NCBI GenBank assembly: GCA_002730555.1
Contig: PCAM01000029.1
Coordinates: forward strand, 1-36,915
From: Chloroflexota bacterium
GTDB lineage: Bacteria > Chloroflexota > Dehalococcoidia > Lucifugimonadales > Lucifugimonadaceae
Length of the DNA: 36,915 nt
Reading direction: 5' to 3'
The notes beneath the pieces were generated by a model that saw nothing but the letters and a program-made list of their open reading frames with translations, was not told the origin of the DNA and searched no databases. Position numbers and translations under genes: made by a program. This document shows, in pieces, positions 34,767-36,915 of the stretch; positions within the stretch are counted from its first letter, which is position 1; the number at the start of each line of letters is the position of its first letter.

Positions 34767-36164
34767 CTGAGTACGCAGAGCCAGTCACGCAGCAGACGCC
34801 GCCGGTCATCGCACCGGGGACGTCGATCCAATGGCCGCGGACGTGGGGCGCCGGCGGGGCTGCCGAAGGATATTCAGTACGACGAAGGTGGTTCGCAACT
34901 CGGCAACGTCGGAGCGTTGTCGATGGACGAACTCCGGTCCCGGGCGCTTGAGTTAAGCCTTCGGAGCGGGATACCGAAGAAGCGTTCAGATCTGGTGCTC
35001 CAGATCCTCGCCCGCCACGCCGAAGAGGCCGATCAACTTCTCGGCATGGGGGTCCTGGAGGTCAGTGGGGACGGCCACGGCTTCCTCAGGCGACCGACCG
35101 GTAGCGGGATGGAATCGGATCCAGAGGTTTATGTCTCCCCGGCACAGGTACGGCGTTTTGGCCTGAGGCCTGGCGACCAGGTTGCGGGCGAAGTACGTGC
35201 CCCCAAAGAAGGGGAGCGTTACTACGCCCTGATCCGGGTGGAGGTTGTTAACGGTCTGGACCCGGAGTCCACCCTTAAACGACCCAAATTTGAATCGCTG
35301 ACCCCGATCTTTCCGGACGAGATCATCAAGCTTGAGACCACGCCGAAGAACATGGCGACGCGACTCATCGACCTGATCGCTCCTATCGGCCAGGGACAGC
35401 GCGGGCTGATCGTCGCCCCGCCGAAGGCCGGCAAAACGATCCTCCTTAAACAGATCGCGGAAGGCATCACCGCCAACAACCCGGGCGTGAGTCTTATTGT
35501 GGCCCTGGTCGGTGAGAGACCCGAAGAGGTTACCGACATGCGTCGCTCGATCGAGGGCGAGGTCTTTAGCTCGACGTTTGACGAGCCCCCGGCAGACCAC
35601 ACCCGTGCGGCGGAGGCCGCGCTCGCCCGGGCCAAGCGCCTGGTCGAGGCCGGCGAAGACGTTGTGATCCTTGTGGACAGCCTTACGAGGCTTGCCCGCG
35701 CCTACAACCTCTCGGTCCCGGGAAGCGGGAAAACCCTGTCCGGCGGCATGGACCCGGTTGCGCTGTATCCTCCCAAAGGGTTCTTCGGGGCCGCCCGTAA
35801 CTGCGACGAGGCCGGCAGCCTGACGATTCTTGCGACCTGCCTGATCGACACGGGCAGTCGGTTGGACGACTTGATTTATGAAGAGTTCAAAGGCACCGGC
35901 AACATGGAACTGCACTTGAGCCGGGTGCTGGCCGAACGCCGGGTTTATCCTGCGATCGATATACAGCGCAGCGGCACCCGCCATGAAGAGTTGCTGCTTT
36001 CTGAGCAGGACCTGCGACAGATCTGGCTGCTCCGGCGCATGGTTTCGATCATCGCCTCGGACTCCGGCGGCGACAACACCGTCGGCACGGAGCGAGTTAT
36101 CGAACGCATGTCCAAGACCCAGGACAACACGGAATTCCTGGCTTCGATCAACAAGGTGGGGTAA
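34767..36164 (+). CDS. rho: transcription termination factor Rho
   Basis: 465 residues if started at the CTG at 34767, which has GGAGGA six bases upstream; no ATG lies between there and the conserved N-terminus, and the frame upstream of the CTG (38 codons) does not look like protein. A short Arg/Ser/Gly-rich basic N-terminus ([17 protein letters not shown]) precedes the Rho N-domain ([28 protein letters not shown]), the cold-shock RNA-binding domain ([32 protein letters not shown]) and the ATPase: P-loop [42 protein letters not shown] and the R/Q-loop region [21 protein letters not shown]. It is an RNA-dependent hexameric helicase ending transcripts. Confidence 0.96.
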   Translation: MSTQSQSRSRRRRSSHRGRRSNGRGRGAPAGLPKDIQYDEGGSQLGNVGALSMDELRSRALELSLRSGIPKKRSDLVLQILARHAEEADQLLGMGVLEVSGDGHGFLRRPTGSGMESDPEVYVSPAQVRRFGLRPGDQVAGEVRAPKEGERYYALIRVEVVNGLDPESTLKRPKFESLTPIFPDEIIKLETTPKNMATRLIDLIAPIGQGQRGLIVAPPKAGKTILLKQIAEGITANNPGVSLIVALVGERPEEVTDMRRSIEGEVFSSTFDEPPADHTRAAEAALARAKRLVEAGEDVVILVDSLTRLARAYNLSVPGSGKTLSGGMDPVALYPPKGFFGAARNCDEAGSLTILATCLIDTGSRLDDLIYEEFKGTGNMELHLSRVLAERRVYPAIDIQRSGTRHEELLLSEQDLRQIWLLRRMVSIIASDSGGDNTVGTERVIERMSKTQDNTEFLASINKVG

Positions 36165-36208
36165 TTGGCGTGAAGGGTATTTTGCCCATCCAATGCCAAA
36201 AGGAATTC

Positions 36209-36254
36209 AACGCGAAGCCGCCGTTATCTGAGGATTCGGCGGCTTTGTCGCGTT
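36209..36254 (+). terminator. large stem-loop after rho
   Basis: AACGCGA-AGCCGCCG pairs with CGGCGGCT and TCGCGTT across a 13-base loop, with a 3-base TTG bulge on the 3' side. The stem totals 15 bp and stands 44 bases past the stop. Only short T-runs follow, so termination may be partial. Confidence 0.7.
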
Positions 36255-36472
36255 TGGGCCCTCACGATTGGCCCGACACTAACCGTTGAAAATACGAGCT
36301 AAAAGTGCGGATCACGTGCACCGAAAGTCGTTGACACTGATCTGCGTTCACACGTATTCTCGCTTCTGCCATGACATCCGAGTCTGGCGCCCCGCAAATG
36401 GGCTTCATCCGCTACCGGATAAGAGTGTTAGAAACCAGCCAGAGTCGCGCGGTTTAACGCGCCTCCGGCTTC

Positions 36473-36501
36473 TTGACAGTCTCCTAACCGGAGTGTAAGA
36501 A
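36473..36501 (+). promoter_or_regulatory. promoter upstream of the secreted-protein gene
   Basis: A perfect TTGACA is followed after 17 bases by TAAGAA. The -10 match is weak but the -35 is exact. It is about 220 bases ahead of the start codon at 36722, leaving a long leader. Confidence 0.5.
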
Positions 36502-36612
36502 TCCATCTGCTCGGCTCCAGTCCCGGGAGTCCGCGCGTATATGTGCGCGTTTTCCAGTGAAGTATTGGGACGTATACACGGGCCGGCGCCGTCGATCTAA
36601 AGGCGGAACGAT

Positions 36613-36679
36613 CCTGTGGAGGAAAGTGTTCATCTTGGGATCAAGGCGTGGCCTAGACCTACAGGCAGAGAACTCTGCC
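36613..36679 (+). other. possible structured leader RNA
   Basis: Within the leader, CCTGT (36613-36617) can pair with ACAGG (36661-36665), enclosing CTTG-GGAT-CAAG (36634-36645). The overlapping GGCAGA-GAAC-TCTGCC hairpin (36664-36679) uses two of the same bases, so the two pairings exclude each other. It matches no riboswitch class I can recognise. The rest of 36165-36721 holds no convincing gene. Confidence 0.35.
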
Positions 36680-36721
36680 AGCGGTGGTCAGAAACGCGAA
36701 AGTCATAGGGGGACAAGGAAC

Positions 36722-36915
36722 GTGAAACTTTCGGTGAAATTGATAACTGCACTGGCGGCATTCGTGCTGCTGGTTGTGGGACTAGTGGGCCTGACGTCGT
36801 CGAGCTCGACTGCGCGCGCTGCAGTAGACGGTAAAGTCTACGTAGCGAACGAGTGGTCGAAACTGACGAACGACCCCACGCCGATGACCGGCTACACGTA
36901 CGCCGGCGCGAGCAA
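36722..36915 (+). CDS. secreted protein, N-terminal part only (runs off window)
   Basis: A GTG at 36722 with AAGGA just upstream opens a frame to the window end. MKLSVKLITALAAFVLLVVGLVGL is a Sec-type signal peptide or anchor, followed by a Ser/Thr/Ala stretch and AARAAVDG-like cleavage region, then mature-looking sequence GKVYVANEWSKLTNDPTPM. The remaining protein is outside the window, so no family can be named; the strong promoter and long leader suggest an abundant envelope or S-layer-type protein. Confidence 0.75.
   Translation, partial: MKLSVKLITALAAFVLLVVGLVGLTSSSSTARAAVDGKVYVANEWSKLTNDPTPMTGYTYAGAS

Noticed and set aside
36445-36500. GCCTCCGGC resembling a cyclic-di-GMP-I riboswitch
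   Set aside because: The CAGGGCAAACC and GACGCAAAG portions are missing.
36620-36640. GTGGAGGAAAGTG resembling the conserved GAGGAAAGTCC core of RNase P RNA
   Set aside because: The rest of the RNase P core (ACAGAA region, P4 partner) is absent.
1-36915. CRISPR arrays, insertion sequences, tRNA and rRNA genes
   Set aside because: No regular spacer-repeat arrays, transposase motifs, or tRNA/rRNA signatures were seen on either strand.

Overview
The window is 36.9 kb of moderately GC-rich bacterial DNA from an undomesticated lineage. Gene content suggests a Chloroflexota bacterium, possibly a marine SAR202-type group: enolase-superfamily sugar-acid dehydratases, EcKL-type small-molecule kinases, RraA-like lyases, lamin-tail-domain lipoproteins, a Rel/rpsT/lexA/Tat housekeeping core, and frequent TTG/CTG starts. 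That placement is inference; there is no rRNA or other strong taxonomic marker here.

Layout. 1-3.9 kb: a methyltransferase cut by the window edge, an enolase-superfamily dehydratase and an orphan peptide-type ABC solute-binding lipoprotein. 4.0-9.4 kb: lipA, an RlmD-like 23S rRNA methyltransferase, a tightly overlapping maf-tatB-tatC operon, a convergent tatA sharing a bidirectional terminator with tatC, and lexA. 9.5-13.5 kb: a frameshifted lamin-tail lipoprotein, a His-rich protein, rpsT and a bifunctional Rel. 13.6-16.4 kb: an AIR-synthase-related protein divergent from a ThDP enzyme. 16.4-20.2 kb: an AT-rich block with several inverted repeats and a good promoter, then an iron-type ABC operon whose binding-protein gene has lost its middle. 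20.3-26.3 kb: two MFS transporters, an alpha/beta hydrolase, an intact EcKL kinase and a decayed paralogue of it. 26.4-27.3 kb: a broken GAF segment joined to an MmpL tail, plus a small helical ORF. 27.4-29.1 kb: the most interesting gene, a predicted selenoprotein of the UGSC family. 29.1-32.0 kb: an amidohydrolase remnant, an RraA-like protein, fabI and a decayed enolase paralogue. 32.0-36.9 kb: pyrG, rho, and the start of a secreted protein.

The main discovery candidate is the 564-residue gene at 27427-29121. A single in-frame TGA (codon 99) falls exactly where the UGSC family carries selenocysteine or cysteine, giving a U-G-Q-C motif. It is followed 11 nt later by a perfect 7-bp stem with a 5-nt loop, placed where a bacterial SECIS element should be. 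The frame is otherwise open through two conserved domains.

The second theme is decay. Between about 9.5 and 32 kb at least six loci are broken by frameshifts, TAA stops or deletions, usually beside intact relatives or intact operon partners. Some frameshifts lie in homopolymer runs and could be sequencing errors; the deletions and the TAA stops are less easily explained that way. The third theme is translation initiation: pyrG (TTG), rho (CTG), the AIR-synthase-like gene (TTG) and fbpC-like (TTG) all have well-placed Shine-Dalgarno sequences in front of non-ATG codons.
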